Shown here piece by piece: positions 45,675 to 57,780 of a DNA stretch of 64,000 nucleotides. The DNA lies in the NCBI RefSeq assembly GCF_000427805.1, contig NZ_ATYS01000011.1:62001-126000 (forward strand). Reading direction: 5' to 3'. The stretch is from Budvicia aquatica DSM 5075 = ATCC 35567. GTDB taxonomy: Bacteria; Pseudomonadota; Gammaproteobacteria; Enterobacterales; Enterobacteriaceae. The position numbers and the translations under genes were made by a program. The notes beneath the pieces were generated by a model, which searched no databases, was not told the DNA's origin, and worked only from the letters and a program-made list of their open reading frames with translations. How positions within the stretch are numbered: position 1 is the stretch's first letter; every line of letters starts with the position of its first letter.

Positions 45675-47162
45675 TTAGCGCGGTTTTTCTCCATGGCTAA
45701 AAATTGCCAATTCGTCCCAAATAGCATCAATACGTGAACTAACCTGCGGGTCCATCTTTATCGGACGCCCCCACTCACGCTGGGTTTCTCCCGGCCATTT
45801 ATTCGTCGCATCCATACCCATTTTTGATCCCAGTCCTGAAACCGGCGATGCAAAATCCAAATAATCAATCGGGGTATTTTCCATCAGAATAGTGTCTCTC
45901 GCAGGATCCATTCTGGTCGTAATTGCCCATATCACATCATTCCAATCACGGGCGTTAATGTCATCATCACAGACGATAACAAACTTTGTATACATAAACT
46001 GCCGCAGGAAAGACCAAACCCCCATCATGACGCGTTTAGCATGACCCGCATATTGTTTTTTCATCGTCACAACGGCCATCCGATAAGAACATCCTTCGGG
46101 TGGCAAATAGAAATCGACAATCTCAGGGAACTGCTTTTGCAAAATAGGGACAAACACCTCATTTAGCGCAACACCCATCACCGCGGGCTCATCAGGCGGA
46201 CGCCCCGTATAAGTGGAATGATAAATTGCATCAGACCTGCGGGTAATGTGCGTTACGGTAAACACCGGGAAATTGTCTATTTCGTTATAGTAACCGGTAT
46301 GATCGCCATAAGGTCCTTCCGGCGCCATTTCACCCTGTTCAATATAACCCTCAAGCACAATCTCAGCGCTGGCCGGCACCTCTAAGTCATTAGAGATACA
46401 CTTAACCACTTCGGTTTTATGACCGCGTAGCAATCCGGCAAAAGCGTATTCAGATAGCGTATCCGGCACCGGAGTAACCGCAGCCAGTATCATCGCCGGA
46501 TCGGCTCCCAAAGCTACTGCGACGGGAAAACGTTGCCCGGGATGTTCCTGACACCACTCCTGAAAATCTAACGCCCCGCCCCGGTGGGACAACCAGCGCA
46601 TAATAACTTTATTCTTACCTAATACCTGTTGGCGATAAATCCCCAAATTTTGACGTTCTTTATGAGGGCCTTTGGTGATCGTCAGCCCCCATGATATCAA
46701 CGGAGCCGCATCTTCCGGCCAACAGTGCATGATAGGAAGTTTACCGAGGTCAACGTCGTCACCCTGCCAAATTTGCTCCTGACAAGGTGCTGAAGATAAG
46801 CGTTTAGTCGGCATATTCAGTACCTGCTTAAACTGCGGTAGCTTGTCGACTAAATCACGGAATCCTTTCGGTGGATCGGGCTCTTTTAAGAAGGCAAGTA
46901 ACTTACCTACATCCCGTAACGCACTAACATCTTCTTGACCCATTCCTAAAGCAACCCGTTTCGGTGTACCAAATAAGTTACATAACACCGGCATTTGGTA
47001 GCCTTTAGGGTTTTCGAATAACAATGCCGGACCACCTGCCCGCAGCGTGCGGTCAGAGATCTCCGTCATCTCTAGATAAGGATCAATCGGTTGGCTAATG
47101 CGCTTTAATTCACCCTGTTCTTCAAGCAGGGTGAGGAAGTCACGCAGATCTCGGTATTTCAT
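45675..47162 (-). CDS. ubiD: 4-hydroxy-3-polyprenylbenzoate decarboxylase UbiD
   Basis: Prenyl-FMN-dependent decarboxylase of ubiquinone synthesis. It has 495 residues (E. coli 497). Conserved Glu-Arg-Glu region with [13 protein letters not shown] near 290, and NIYRQQVL-like '[19 protein letters not shown]'. Forms a ubiD-fre unit. UbiX would be elsewhere. Confidence 0.96.
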   Translation of the reverse strand: MKYRDLRDFLTLLEEQGELKRISQPIDPYLEMTEISDRTLRAGGPALLFENPKGYQMPVLCNLFGTPKRVALGMGQEDVSALRDVGKLLAFLKEPDPPKGFRDLVDKLPQFKQVLNMPTKRLSSAPCQEQIWQGDDVDLGKLPIMHCWPEDAAPLISWGLTITKGPHKERQNLGIYRQQVLGKNKVIMRWLSHRGGALDFQEWCQEHPGQRFPVAVALGADPAMILAAVTPVPDTLSEYAFAGLLRGHKTEVVKCISNDLEVPASAEIVLEGYIEQGEMAPEGPYGDHTGYYNEIDNFPVFTVTHITRRSDAIYHSTYTGRPPDEPAVMGVALNEVFVPILQKQFPEIVDFYLPPEGCSYRMAVVTMKKQYAGHAKRVMMGVWSFLRQFMYTKFVIVCDDDINARDWNDVIWAITTRMDPARDTILMENTPIDYLDFASPVSGLGSKMGMDATNKWPGETQREWGRPIKMDPQVSSRIDAIWDELAIFSHGEKPR

Positions 47163-47238
47163 AGCGTCTGTTTATGGCCGGTTAAAATGTCATTATAGGG
47201 ATATTACCCCAATCAAGCTGCTGTCACTGACGCTGATA

Positions 47239-47964
47239 TCAGCAACAGGTAAAGGGTACCAAAGCACTCAGCGCAGAGGTATCAGTATGTTCAGTGGTTT
47301 CCTGACCATGGCGGAAAATCTTGAAGCCCTGATCTTTAGCACTGAAATAACGCAGCTTAGTACCTGAAATCTGTAACAAGCTCGCTTCACGCAATGCGAC
47401 AACAGATTCTGTCGGATTCACTGCACAGAACTCTGCCAGACGTTCATCACGGGTTTCGCCCATGTGTCCGCTGAGGTGAGCATCAATATAATGTGGGTTA
47501 ATCTGTATCGGGAAGAGTCCCAGAGAAGGCAGTACTACGCTACTACGAACGGGCATATCGTTAGTGGTACGGATTGACGGGCAGGCCACGTTACATCCGG
47601 CACTCCAGCCGATATAAGGAACTTCTCGTTCACGCACGGCACGTTGAATCGGAACAATCAGACATTTTTCATGCAGCATTTGATTCAGCATCCAGGTGTT
47701 ACCACCGCTGATGATAATGCACTCTGCCTGATCGATAGCCTCAGCTTGATTATCAAAATGATGAATGCTGGTCACTTGGATACCTAAGGTTTTTTCTAAG
47801 TCACGGGCACGATCGTCATAATTGCTACGAATAAGAGCATAGGGTATTAATATGGCTTTCGTTGCTTTACGGCGTTCTAACACGGTCAAAATCTGCTTTT
47901 TAGCGTAACCTAGCAATTCTGCGTCACCAGATGCCTTGCCGTTACTCAACAATATCAGTTCCAT
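47239..47964 (-). CDS. pepE: Alpha-aspartyl dipeptidase PepE
   Basis: Cytoplasmic S51 serine peptidase cleaving Asp-X dipeptides. Nucleophile Ser in IGWSAGCNVACP, Gly-rich IIISGGNTW, and LFPIQINPHYID with the catalytic His. The ATG at 47964 has GAGGTG six bases upstream and gives 241 residues; an in-frame start 9 bases further out is possible. About 12 residues longer than E. coli PepE (229), mainly at the C-terminus. Confidence 0.92.
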   Translation of the reverse strand: MELILLSNGKASGDAELLGYAKKQILTVLERRKATKAILIPYALIRSNYDDRARDLEKTLGIQVTSIHHFDNQAEAIDQAECIIISGGNTWMLNQMLHEKCLIVPIQRAVREREVPYIGWSAGCNVACPSIRTTNDMPVRSSVVLPSLGLFPIQINPHYIDAHLSGHMGETRDERLAEFCAVNPTESVVALREASLLQISGTKLRYFSAKDQGFKIFRHGQETTEHTDTSALSALVPFTCC

Positions 47965-48163
47965 ATAAATCACCTCTATTTAGTTATTAACACACTATTT
48001 ATACATGAAAATGTAAGTATTAACTGTGATCGTTTCCAGTTTCGACCAAAACAATAAGTTAGCATAGCCCTAATATTCAGATTAATCGACGAACCTTTTT
48101 TGTCTATTTACCAATGCTTTTGCTATCCTAGCAAGGTTTTTTAACTGGGCGTAATTATAGCTA

Positions 48164-48664
48164 ATGGAATCATGGTATCTACTTTACTGTAAACGCGGGC
48201 AGTTAACGCGCGCGCAGGAACATTTACACCGTCAGGAAGTCCCCTGTTTTAGTCCAATGTACCAAATGGAAAAAATCATTCGGGGGAAAAAAGTACTGAT
48301 AGATGAGCCTTTGTTTCCAAATTATCTATTTATTGAATTGGATCCGGAAAGAGTTCATACCACCACGATTAGCGCAACCCGCGGCGTCAGCCACTTTATC
48401 CGCTTTGGTAAACTTCCGGTGCAAATTCCGTTTAGCCTAATCAAAAGTCTGATGCTACAACCAAAGCCCTTGCTGACGGACCCAACGTTACCAAAGTGTG
48501 GCGATAAGGTCATCATTACGGAAGGTATTTTCGAAGGACTTGAGGCTATTTATGCTGAACCTGACGGAGAAACCCGCTCAATACTATTATTGAGCCTGAT
48601 TAATCAGAAAGTCGAACACCGAATTGATAATAATCAGTTTGAGAAACGCCCGGTTCAGGATTAG
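48164..48664 (+). CDS. rfaH: Transcription antiterminator RfaH
   Basis: NusG paralogue recruited at ops sites to lipopolysaccharide, capsule and similar long operons; its C-terminal domain switches fold to recruit ribosomes. It has 166 residues (E. coli 162). '[21 protein letters not shown]' start (NGN domain 1-100), [11 protein letters not shown], then KOW-like [18 protein letters not shown]. Convergent with hemB. In E. coli also next to ubiD-fre. Confidence 0.96.
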   Translation: MESWYLLYCKRGQLTRAQEHLHRQEVPCFSPMYQMEKIIRGKKVLIDEPLFPNYLFIELDPERVHTTTISATRGVSHFIRFGKLPVQIPFSLIKSLMLQPKPLLTDPTLPKCGDKVIITEGIFEGLEAIYAEPDGETRSILLLSLINQKVEHRIDNNQFEKRPVQD

Positions 48665-48715
48665 CTAACGGGCGTTAGATATACGCTGTCATGTTGAATA
48701 TAAACGATTAGTTAT

Positions 48716-48750
48716 GGTTAAAACGGCCACTAATTAGGGCCGTTTTAACC
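48716..48750. terminator. Bidirectional terminator between rfaH and hemB
   Basis: Perfect 13-base stem GGTTAAAACGGCC / GGCCGTTTTAACC with a 9-base loop between convergent genes. Confidence 0.85.
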
Positions 48751-48768
48751 AAGAACGGCGTTCTTCAC

Positions 48769-49821
<1,053 letters not shown>

Positions 49822-49914
49822 TCAGATCGGACCCATATTTTGATGGCCAAAATTTAAACTACCGTCAAATCGCCTCTACCATTAACCGATATAATACGCT
49901 GCAATAACCCCGAC

Positions 49915-50697
49915 TTAAACCAGTCCAAGTAACTGATAAGCATTCTGTTGGGTTCTTTCCCCAAGCCACACCGGGTCTTCATGTCTTAATTTAGCCACCT
50001 GCTCAAGGATATGGGCCAAATGGGCTGGTTCATTACGCCTTGATGAAGGTTTCGGCTTTAGGTCACGCGGCAATAAATAAGGCGCATCAGTTTCTAACAG
50101 AAGTTTATCCGCCGGAATTAACGATACCAACTCCCGAAGTTCTAATCCTCGACGCTCATCGCACACCCAGCCGGTAATACCAATATAAAGACCAAGCTCC
50201 AGATATGCCTCTAACGCCTGTCGATTATCAGTAAAGCAGTGAACAACCGCAGCCGGAACTTTAGATAACCAAGGTTGGAGCAATTCAATAAAGCGCGGAA
50301 AGGCATCCCGGCAGTGAAGAAACAGCGGCATATCCAATTCAGCAGCCATGGCTAGTTGTGCATTAAACGCCTTTTCTTGCTCTTCCGGCGTCGAAAAGTT
50401 ACGGTTAAAATCTAATCCGCACTCACCAATAGCAACCACTTCAGGCAGCTTCGCCAGTTGATAGATTTGTTGTTCACAATCGGCAGACCACCCTGATGCA
50501 TCATGAGGATGGACCCCCGCAGTACTCCAACAATAGTCAGGGTATTCACTAGACAACTGACTCGCCGCAATGCTCTCTTTTAAACTGGTACCGGTCACTA
50601 ACATGCCGTTAATACCCGCCAGTCTGGCTCGACTTACTACGTCGTGCTTATCCTGAGCAAACTGACGATTAGTCAGATTTACGCCAATATCAAACAT
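49915..50697 (-). CDS. tatD: TatD-family metal-dependent deoxyribonuclease
   Basis: Mg-dependent 3'-5' exonuclease active on single-stranded DNA and RNA, involved in repair of oxidative damage. It has 260 residues, equal to E. coli, from the start MFDIGVNLT (50697); the longer reading from 50742 lies in the tatC terminator region. Metal motifs: [49 protein letters not shown]. It follows tatABC but is separated by a hairpin. Confidence 0.95.
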   Translation of the reverse strand: MFDIGVNLTNRQFAQDKHDVVSRARLAGINGMLVTGTSLKESIAASQLSSEYPDYCWSTAGVHPHDASGWSADCEQQIYQLAKLPEVVAIGECGLDFNRNFSTPEEQEKAFNAQLAMAAELDMPLFLHCRDAFPRFIELLQPWLSKVPAAVVHCFTDNRQALEAYLELGLYIGITGWVCDERRGLELRELVSLIPADKLLLETDAPYLLPRDLKPKPSSRRNEPAHLAHILEQVAKLRHEDPVWLGERTQQNAYQLLGLV

Positions 50698-50740
50698 GCC
50701 TATATACTCCGAGAATAAATAACCGGCGGCTAAAATACAC

Positions 50741-50760
50741 AAGCCGCCCGAAGGCGGCTT
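50741..50760 (-). terminator. Hairpin terminator after tatC
   Basis: AAGCCGCC-CGAA-GGCGGCTT, eight-base stem, 26 bp after tatC on the minus strand; the following T-rich stretch is weak, so some transcription may reach tatD. Confidence 0.6.
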
Positions 50761-50785
50761 GAAAGATCATGATATAAACCCCGGA

Positions 50786-51580
50786 CTACGCCGTTGGTTT
50801 TTCTTGCTCTTGCTCATCACTCTCTTCTTCATCTTCACCACTTTCTGCTCTGGCTTTTCGACCTTTACCTTCATAAAAACGGGCAAAGAATAGGCCAATT
50901 TCAAACAGAATACACATTGGAATAGCGAGTAGCGTTTGAGAGAAAACGTCCGGAGGTGTGAGTAACATCCCGACAACGAAAGCACCCACGACGATATATG
51001 GACGTTTCTTTTTCAATTCTGCGGTGGTTGTTACCCCACTCCAGCATAACAAGATAATCGCTACCGGCACCTCAAAGGAGACCCCAAAAGCAAAGAACAA
51101 CGCCATGACGAAGTTAAGGTAATTATTAATATCAGTCGATATCAATATCCCTTCCGGCGCAGTCTTAACAAAAAAACCAAAGGCTAATGGGAATACCACA
51201 AAGTAAGCAAATGCCATACCAAGGTAAAACAAGAACGTACTGGAAAACAGCAACGGTATCATCAACCGACGTTCATGCTTATACAGTGCCGGTGCAATAA
51301 AGGACCACACTTGATAAAGAATAAACGGCGCAGAAATGAATACCGAAACAATCAACGTTAATTTAATCGGCGTCAGAAAGGGTGATGCAACATCGGTTGC
51401 AATCATACTTGCCCCTTTCGGCAACTGACTGATTAACGGTGAGGACACCATGTGATAAATGTCATTTGAAAAATAGACCAGGGCCAAAAAAACTACGACG
51501 ATGCAAGTCAGCGATCGTAGTAAACGGGACCGTAATTCAATCAAATGGCTGATAAGCGGTTGAGTATCTTCTACGGCCAT
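50786..51580 (-). CDS. tatC: Sec-independent translocase subunit TatC
   Basis: Six-helix inner-membrane core of the twin-arginine translocase, recognising signal peptides. It has 264 residues (E. coli 258). Opening '[17 protein letters not shown]' and '[13 protein letters not shown]' with the conserved Glu are typical. The C-terminal tail is acidic and Glu-rich ([12 protein letters not shown]). It starts 3 bp after tatB stops. Confidence 0.97.
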   Translation of the reverse strand: MAVEDTQPLISHLIELRSRLLRSLTCIVVVFLALVYFSNDIYHMVSSPLISQLPKGASMIATDVASPFLTPIKLTLIVSVFISAPFILYQVWSFIAPALYKHERRLMIPLLFSSTFLFYLGMAFAYFVVFPLAFGFFVKTAPEGILISTDINNYLNFVMALFFAFGVSFEVPVAIILLCWSGVTTTAELKKKRPYIVVGAFVVGMLLTPPDVFSQTLLAIPMCILFEIGLFFARFYEGKGRKARAESGEDEEESDEQEQEKPTA

Positions 51581-51583
51581 GGA

Positions 51584-52084
51584 TTAATTTTCGCTGTCAG
51601 TTTTATGAATAGACACCGGAGTCGGCTTAGCTGTCACGTCATCGGCTACAGTTTCAGCGGCTGGCTCAACAGATGCAATCTTCGCTTCTGCTTGGCTGAC
51701 AACTGGCTTAGCCGCAACTTCACTGACCGGGGGCGTTGAATCAGTTGGCGCTACTGATGGCTGCACGGCTTCAGACACTTTATTCAGATCGCTCTGAATT
51801 GAGGTTTTCATACCGGTCGCCATCTCTTTCAGCTCATCCATCGACGCCTTCAGCTCAGGAGATAAATTCTGCAAGCCAGCACTCTCAGCCTTTTTCAGGC
51901 TTTCTTTCAGCTCTTGCAGTTTTAACTCTTGAGTGAGCTCGTTCTGGACTGAAGAAGCCAAAGATCTCATCGCCCGGATCCAGCCTGTGACTGTTTTTAC
52001 AGCCACAGGTAACCGCTCAGGACCAAGCACGATCAGACCGATAACCAGTACAACAACTATTTCACCAAATCCTATATCGAACAC
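51584..52084 (-). CDS. tatB: Sec-independent translocase subunit TatB
   Basis: Single-helix subunit forming the TatBC receptor. N-terminal helix [20 protein letters not shown], amphipathic helix with the conserved GPERLP hinge, then a long charged Ala/Pro-rich tail. 166 residues (E. coli 171). 3 bp after tatA. Confidence 0.96.
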   Translation of the reverse strand: MFDIGFGEIVVVLVIGLIVLGPERLPVAVKTVTGWIRAMRSLASSVQNELTQELKLQELKESLKKAESAGLQNLSPELKASMDELKEMATGMKTSIQSDLNKVSEAVQPSVAPTDSTPPVSEVAAKPVVSQAEAKIASVEPAAETVADDVTAKPTPVSIHKTDSEN

Positions 52085-52087
52085 GGC

Positions 52088-52363
52088 TTACACCTGCTCT
52101 TTGTTCTGGCTCTTTTGCTCTTCGGTTTTCACCGCAGGTTGTTGCTGCTCTTGAATTGACTTCACTTCAAAATCAGCGTCTTGGTCTTTTTGAGCTTCTT
52201 CTTTAGCTGCTGGTGTTGCAGCTTCGTCATCACCCATCGCTTTTTTAAAGCCTTTTACAGATGCACCCAGATCGGAACCTAGCGTACGCAATTTTTTAGT
52301 TCCAAACAGTAATACGACAATCGCGACAATTATCAGTAACTGCCAAATGCTAATTCCACCCAT
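52088..52363 (-). CDS. tatA: Sec-independent translocase subunit TatA
   Basis: Pore-forming subunit of the twin-arginine translocase. [20 protein letters not shown] helix followed by the [14 protein letters not shown] amphipathic helix. The start at 52363 matches E. coli and has GAGG 8 bases upstream, giving 91 residues (E. coli 89); a longer reading adds 11 unrelated residues. First gene of tatABC. Confidence 0.96.
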   Translation of the reverse strand: MGGISIWQLLIIVAIVVLLFGTKKLRTLGSDLGASVKGFKKAMGDDEAATPAAKEEAQKDQDADFEVKSIQEQQQPAVKTEEQKSQNKEQV

Positions 52364-52443
52364 GAGATATGCCTCTATAAATGCATGTAAATTCAATTGT
52401 TGCCATAGTATACGGCAGTTTCATTAAGCTGTAGTAAATTTCT

Positions 52444-54075
52444 TTACGCCGCTTTTATCCAACCAATCAACCAGACAACAACGCCCGCGCCCGCCAGATA
52501 TGCTGGCCAAACCGGTATATGATTTGAAAACAAAATTGTAGCACTAACTAATAGTGTAGCACCTACCCCAAAAAGGTAACGCGACTGGTTCTGCCTCCCA
52601 TTTCTGGCATAAAGCCGGACACTGAGTTTATCAATACTATTTTGCAATTCTTTGTGCTGCCGCAAACTGTCGTAAAACAGTTCAGGTAATTCAGGTAATT
52701 TTTCTACCCAGAATGGTGCCTTTTCTTTCAACGTGCGAAGCAGTGCAGGAATACCGACCTGATCTCGCATCCATGATTCAAGGAAAGGTTTTGCCGTTGT
52801 CCATAAATCCAGCTGTGGGTAGAGCTGACGACCCAGCCCTTCAATATACAACAGTGTTTTTTGTAACAGGACAAGCTGTGGCTGAACTTCCATATTAAAA
52901 CGGCGCGCCGTATTAAACAGGTTCAGCAACACGTGGCCAAAAGAGATTTCAGACAGTGGTTTTTCAAAAATCGGCTCACACACGGTTCGGATAGCAAACT
53001 CAAATTCTTCCACATTGGTATCCGGCGGAACCCAACCAGAATCAACATGTAACTCAGCGACTTTACGGTAGTCCCGGTTAAAGAATGCGATAAAGTTTTC
53101 AGCCAGATAACGCTTATCATCTTTACTCAACGACCCCACTATTCCACAGTCAATACCAATAAATTGTGGATTATCAGGCATTGCATAGCTGACAAAGATA
53201 TTGCCCGGGTGCATGTCTGCATGGAAAAAGCTGTCACGAAAAACTTGGGTAAAGAACACCTGAACGCCGCGCTCAGCCAGCAGCTTCATATTGGTGCCGT
53301 TGGCTTCTAACGCGGCAATATCCGAAACAGGAATACCGTAAATACGCTCCATAACCAAAACGTTTTCATGGCAGTAATCAGAATAAATTTCAGGAATATA
53401 GAGCATCGGGCTGCCGTCAAAATTACGGCGAAGCTGGATAGTATTTGCTGCCTCACGCCGCAGATTCAGCTCATCTAACAGTGTTTTTTCATACTCACGC
53501 ACCACTTCGCGCGGCTTTAAGCGGCGGCCATCAGGCAGAAGTTTAGGAAGCCATCCTGCCAGACGATACATCAGACGAATATCAGCTTTTATAATCGGTT
53601 TGATATCCGGTCGAATAACTTTTATCACCACTTCTTTGCCGTTACTTTTTAAAACGGCAGTATGGACTTGAGCAATGGAAGCCGACGCTAATGCATTAAT
53701 ATCAAAATCATCAAACCACTGCTCGATACTTCCACCCATCGAGGATTCTATTTGTTGACGGGCAAGCACGCCGTCAAACGGTGCTACCTGATCTTGCAAT
53801 AACGCAAGTTGATCGGCAATCACTGGCGGGAACAGATCCCGGCGGGTGGACATCATTTGCCCAAACTTAATCCATACCGGGCCTAAGGTTTGTAGCGCCA
53901 GACGCAGACGTTCCCCCAGCTCTTTCTCAGGATACTGGTTTCTCATCCAAAACAATAAACGACAACCAAATCTTAATGGCCAGGTTAAGCGCATTTTAGG
54001 AATCAGTTCATCTAAGCCATGGGTGAGAAAAACGCGAATAATCACATAGAATCGGAAAAATTCAGACGGGGTCAT
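52444..54075 (-). CDS. ubiB: Ubiquinone biosynthesis atypical kinase UbiB
   Basis: ADCK/UbiB-family ATPase-like protein needed for ubiquinone synthesis. It has 543 residues (E. coli 546): an N-terminal KxGQ motif in [12 protein letters not shown], the Ala-rich loop [22 protein letters not shown] Lys, [10 protein letters not shown] and [12 protein letters not shown], then two C-terminal membrane helices. It overlaps ubiJ by 4 bp. Confidence 0.96.
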   Translation of the reverse strand: MTPSEFFRFYVIIRVFLTHGLDELIPKMRLTWPLRFGCRLLFWMRNQYPEKELGERLRLALQTLGPVWIKFGQMMSTRRDLFPPVIADQLALLQDQVAPFDGVLARQQIESSMGGSIEQWFDDFDINALASASIAQVHTAVLKSNGKEVVIKVIRPDIKPIIKADIRLMYRLAGWLPKLLPDGRRLKPREVVREYEKTLLDELNLRREAANTIQLRRNFDGSPMLYIPEIYSDYCHENVLVMERIYGIPVSDIAALEANGTNMKLLAERGVQVFFTQVFRDSFFHADMHPGNIFVSYAMPDNPQFIGIDCGIVGSLSKDDKRYLAENFIAFFNRDYRKVAELHVDSGWVPPDTNVEEFEFAIRTVCEPIFEKPLSEISFGHVLLNLFNTARRFNMEVQPQLVLLQKTLLYIEGLGRQLYPQLDLWTTAKPFLESWMRDQVGIPALLRTLKEKAPFWVEKLPELPELFYDSLRQHKELQNSIDKLSVRLYARNGRQNQSRYLFGVGATLLVSATILFSNHIPVWPAYLAGAGVVVWLIGWIKAA

Positions 54076-54680
54076 AGGGATTTCTCCAGCTTTTCTATTC
54101 TTTCTATTAGGGAATCAACCTGTTGAGAAAGCACTTCGGTTTCATCACTAAAATGAAGAACTTCTAGTCTGCCGGGAGCTAAACGCCACTCTTCCGTTAC
54201 AGCCTGAGCCAGATAGGCCTGTTTTTGCTCTACCCAATGTTTAGCCTTGCGGCTACCGGACTGAACGCCCTGACTGATAGTTTCAGCAGCAACGTCGCCG
54301 ATATAAGGAGATAACCATTCGGCCGGATCCCATTCTGCGAGATCAATCAACGTCACAAATTGCTGTATAACCTGTATATCACCTTCAACCACGACTTCGC
54401 CTTCACGAAGTAAGGCTGAGAGGCGCTGGCGATCGCGTAAGGAAAAAAGAACGGGTAATTGTGTTATCAGTGTGCAATCCGCCGGTTGTTCCCACTGGCT
54501 CACAACATCGATATGGTTCACGCTAAATACCAGCGTCAGCGATGTTGATAATTCTTGCAAACTTAGCTTGAGAGTCTTACCTGACAGCCGATGGCTGGCA
54601 GACTGCATACTGCGATCGCGAAAGAGTAAATTATTCAGAGAGGTTTCTATCACTCCGGCAATCAAGGGAACAAACAGCAT
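54072..54680 (-). CDS. ubiJ: Ubiquinone biosynthesis accessory factor UbiJ
   Basis: A 202-residue SCP2-domain protein (E. coli UbiJ/YigP 201) that with UbiK supports the soluble Ubi complex under aerobic growth and binds lipid intermediates. SCP2 core includes '[20 protein letters not shown]' and [23 protein letters not shown]-terminal coiled coil '[16 protein letters not shown]'. Between ubiE and ubiB as in E. coli. Confidence 0.94.
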   Translation of the reverse strand: MLFVPLIAGVIETSLNNLLFRDRSMQSASHRLSGKTLKLSLQELSTSLTLVFSVNHIDVVSQWEQPADCTLITQLPVLFSLRDRQRLSALLREGEVVVEGDIQVIQQFVTLIDLAEWDPAEWLSPYIGDVAAETISQGVQSGSRKAKHWVEQKQAYLAQAVTEEWRLAPGRLEVLHFSDETEVLSQQVDSLIERIEKLEKSL

Positions 54681-54692
54681 AGTGATCCTTCG

Positions 54693-55448
54693 CTAAAACT
54701 TGAAACCGCGGTGAAGTGCAACAATGCCCCCGGTTAAATTGAAGTAGTTAACATTATCAAATCCTGACTCTTCCATCATCCCTTTCAAGGTTTCCTGATC
54801 GGGGTGCATACGAATAGACTCAGCTAAATAACGGTAGCTATCAGCATCTTTGGTAATCATTTCACCAATTTTAGGCAAAATGTGGAATGAATAGGCATCA
54901 TAAGCACTGTTCAATACTTTGATCACTGGCTTAGAAAACTCTAACACCAATAAACGACCGCCCGGCTTTAATACACGGAACATCGATCTTAAGGCTTTAT
55001 CTTTATCAGTCACGTTCCGCAAACCAAAAGAGATAGTAATGCAGTCAAAATAATTATCAGGGAACGGTAATGCTTCTGCATTAGCCTGAACATAGTTTAC
55101 GTTACCGACAATGCCCATATCACGTAACTTAGAACGCCCCATTTTTAGCATAGAGTCGTTGATATCGGCTAAAACGACTTCACCTTTTTCACCCACTAAG
55201 CGTGAAAACTTGGCCGTTAAATCGCCAGTACCACCGGCTAAATCAAGAACCTTCTGCCCTTCGCGAACAGCGCTACAGTCGATAGTAAAACGTTTCCAAA
55301 CTCTATGGATACCAAACGACATTAAGTCGTTCATCAAATCGTATTTTGATGCCACAGAATGGAATACATCGGCAACCATAGCCACTTTTTCATCTTTATC
55401 TACAGTGCGGAAACCAAAATGCGTCGTTTCCTGCGAGTCCTTCATCAT
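54693..55448 (-). CDS. ubiE: Ubiquinone/menaquinone C-methyltransferase UbiE
   Basis: SAM-dependent methyltransferase acting in both ubiquinone and menaquinone synthesis. It has 251 residues, the same as E. coli. Motif [16 protein letters not shown], '[20 protein letters not shown]' and [13 protein letters not shown] are family signatures. First gene of ubiE-ubiJ-ubiB. Confidence 0.97.
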   Translation of the reverse strand: MMKDSQETTHFGFRTVDKDEKVAMVADVFHSVASKYDLMNDLMSFGIHRVWKRFTIDCSAVREGQKVLDLAGGTGDLTAKFSRLVGEKGEVVLADINDSMLKMGRSKLRDMGIVGNVNYVQANAEALPFPDNYFDCITISFGLRNVTDKDKALRSMFRVLKPGGRLLVLEFSKPVIKVLNSAYDAYSFHILPKIGEMITKDADSYRYLAESIRMHPDQETLKGMMEESGFDNVNYFNLTGGIVALHRGFKF

Positions 55449-55536
55449 TTTTTTGCCTGATTTATTACAATATGAATTGGTTTATTCTATCAGAAAGCAG
55501 CGATAACCGGCTCACTGATCTAACTCTTTTTTACTA

Positions 55537-57057
55537 TTATCCTTTAATATCAGAGTAATCCTCTAACCCTGTCGGTTTTTCCGCCAGTTCTGACGAGGAT
55601 TCGGCTAGTGCCTGCTCAGATATTATCGGATTAATGGGTCTTTTGACCTCAACCCCCAAAGAACGGAAACCTTCAACCTGACCGATTAGGTTACCACGAC
55701 CTTGGGATAATTTATTCATTGCCTGACGATAGTTATCCTGAGCCCTGTCGAGACTTTGCCCTAAAGCGGACATATCATCAACAAACAGGCGTAATTTGTC
55801 ATAAAGCTTAGCCGCCCGATCGGCAATCTGCTGGGCATTCTGGCTCTGATGTTCATAACGCCATAAATTACTGATAGTACGCAGAGCCACTAGCAGCGTT
55901 GTCGGACTGACCAGCATAATATTATTCTGCAGTGCTTCGCTGATCAATTCGGGCTGTCGATCAATGGCCAGCAGAAACGCGGGTTCGACAGGAATAAACA
56001 TCAGCACATAATCTAAAGATCGTAATCCGGGCAACTGCTGATAGTCTTTTCGACCCAGCAGCCGAATATGCGATCGTACAGAGCCAATATGTTCACTGAT
56101 GGCCTGATTGCGCTCCTGCTCATCGTCGCTATTAAAGTAGCGTTCGTAGCTGACCAGTGACATTTTAGCATCAATAACGACATCTTTCCCCTGCGGGAGG
56201 TGAACAATAACATCGGGTTGCTGGCGATTGCCTTCTTCCCCACGAATATTCACCTGAGTCTGATACTCATAGCCCTCTCGCAATCCGGAAGCTTCCAGTA
56301 CCCGACTCAGCACCACTTCCCCCCAGTTACCCTGAGTTTTATTATCCCCTTTCAGGGCTTTAGTCAGGTTGATAGCCTCACGGGCCATCTGGGCATTCAA
56401 CTGCTGGAGATTACGGATCTCATGAGCCAGCGTGTGGCGTTCTTTCGCTTCCTGCCCATAGCTGTCCTGAACCTGACGCCGAAATCCATCTAATTGCTCA
56501 CACAATGGAACTAACAGGCGATCTAAACTCTGCCTATTCTGCTCATCAACCTTACGGCCGCTTTGCTCAAAAATCCGGTTAGCTAAGTTTTCAAACTGAA
56601 CCGTCAGGCGCTGTTCACTGTTAATTAATAATCGCTGCTTTTCATCGGAGGCAAAACGCGTTTCTTCAAGGCGGGTCGTCATTTCACGCAGTTCAGCCTC
56701 TAGGGCACTATTAATGCTTTGGAGGTTTCTCAGTTCCTGATTCAGGCGTTCACATTCTTCATACCAAAGCAGCTGTTGCTGGGATTTTTCCTGCAAAGCA
56801 GCCAGTCGGGCATGTAAATCTCTAAGTTCAAGCTGCCCCTGTCGTAGCTCCTGAGCCTGCAACTGTTCTTCGGAGAGTAAGTGCTGATTGTCAGCTCGCA
56901 CTTGCTCAAGCTGAGAAGAAAGTAATGCAATATGATTTTCCTGCTGCAGGCTATGGCGCTGATTGTAGATAGCCAATGCCAACGCCCCTATCAATAAGCC
57001 GATCGCTGCAGCAGCAATAATAATTATCAGGCTGGTATCCACCGCGCCTCCGAGCAT
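55537..57057 (-). CDS. rmuC: DNA recombination protein RmuC
   Basis: Membrane-anchored protein that limits recombination between short inverted repeats in E. coli. It has 506 residues (E. coli 475). One N-terminal membrane helix (about 8-28), a long coiled coil (about 30-185), then the RmuC nuclease-like core (GNWGEVVLSRVLEASGLREG, 'PDVIVHLPQGKDVVIDAKMS'). It lies upstream of ubiE, the enteric order. Confidence 0.93.
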   Translation of the reverse strand: MLGGAVDTSLIIIIAAAAIGLLIGALALAIYNQRHSLQQENHIALLSSQLEQVRADNQHLLSEEQLQAQELRQGQLELRDLHARLAALQEKSQQQLLWYEECERLNQELRNLQSINSALEAELREMTTRLEETRFASDEKQRLLINSEQRLTVQFENLANRIFEQSGRKVDEQNRQSLDRLLVPLCEQLDGFRRQVQDSYGQEAKERHTLAHEIRNLQQLNAQMAREAINLTKALKGDNKTQGNWGEVVLSRVLEASGLREGYEYQTQVNIRGEEGNRQQPDVIVHLPQGKDVVIDAKMSLVSYERYFNSDDEQERNQAISEHIGSVRSHIRLLGRKDYQQLPGLRSLDYVLMFIPVEPAFLLAIDRQPELISEALQNNIMLVSPTTLLVALRTISNLWRYEHQSQNAQQIADRAAKLYDKLRLFVDDMSALGQSLDRAQDNYRQAMNKLSQGRGNLIGQVEGFRSLGVEVKRPINPIISEQALAESSSELAEKPTGLEDYSDIKG

Positions 57058-57150
57058 GAGTGCTTAATAACTGCTAAAAGTAAGAGAATACTGTATAAAT
57101 GTCCAGACCGTTTTATTTCACTTTGCACAACATCCCGCAAAATCACGATG

Positions 57151-57684
57151 TCAGAAACTGAAATATCGCTCTATCCAGTGCAAACCAAAGGCACCGGGAG
57201 CCAGTATTAAGAATGCCCACAGCATGGCTGAAGTCAGATTAACGATCTGAAACGATTTTATATTCATACCACAAATGCCAGCGACCAACGGCACTGTAGC
57301 CCGTAGAGGACCGAAAAAACGGCCAATAAATACGCCAGGGGTTCCCCAACGTTCAAAGAAATGTTGACCACGAACCAGCGTTTGAGGATTGCGCGACAGC
57401 GGCCACATATGAGCCACCTTATCTTTATAACGCCAGCCAATCCAATAGGATATCCAGTCACCGAAGAAAGCGCCTGCTGCCGCCGCAAGCCAGAGAGGCC
57501 AGAAGGCAATGCCGCTTTCACCAATAATGGCACCAAGGCCCAGCAAAATAACGGTAGCCGGAATTAACAGCGACAAAAAGGCAATCGACTCGCCAAAAGC
57601 CAGAAAAAAGACGATTGGGGGCCCCCACGCCTGATGGTCTCGTACAAAATTCATCGTCAAATGGACAACGTTATCGAGCGTCAC
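57151..57684 (-). CDS. DedA-family membrane protein
   Basis: A 177-residue inner-membrane protein of the DedA/VTT family, about four to five helices. Seen: 'FGESIAFLSLLIPATVILLG', 'GAFFGDWISYWIGWRYKDK' and 'FIGRFFGPLRATVPLVAGICGM', the family's F-x-R-x2-P-x-R motif. DedA proteins act in membrane homeostasis and undecaprenyl-phosphate or phospholipid recycling. Exact orthologue (YohD-like) not certain. 96 bp after btsS on the same strand, possibly one transcript. Confidence 0.85.
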   Translation of the reverse strand: MTLDNVVHLTMNFVRDHQAWGPPIVFFLAFGESIAFLSLLIPATVILLGLGAIIGESGIAFWPLWLAAAAGAFFGDWISYWIGWRYKDKVAHMWPLSRNPQTLVRGQHFFERWGTPGVFIGRFFGPLRATVPLVAGICGMNIKSFQIVNLTSAMLWAFLILAPGAFGLHWIERYFSF

Positions 57685-57780
57685 ACCACTACTCCCAGTT
57701 AAGTAAACGCCACATTTAGCAAGATAATCTCGGCTAAAATCAACATTCTTTTATTTTCTATTGGTTGGCTATTTTTGTTT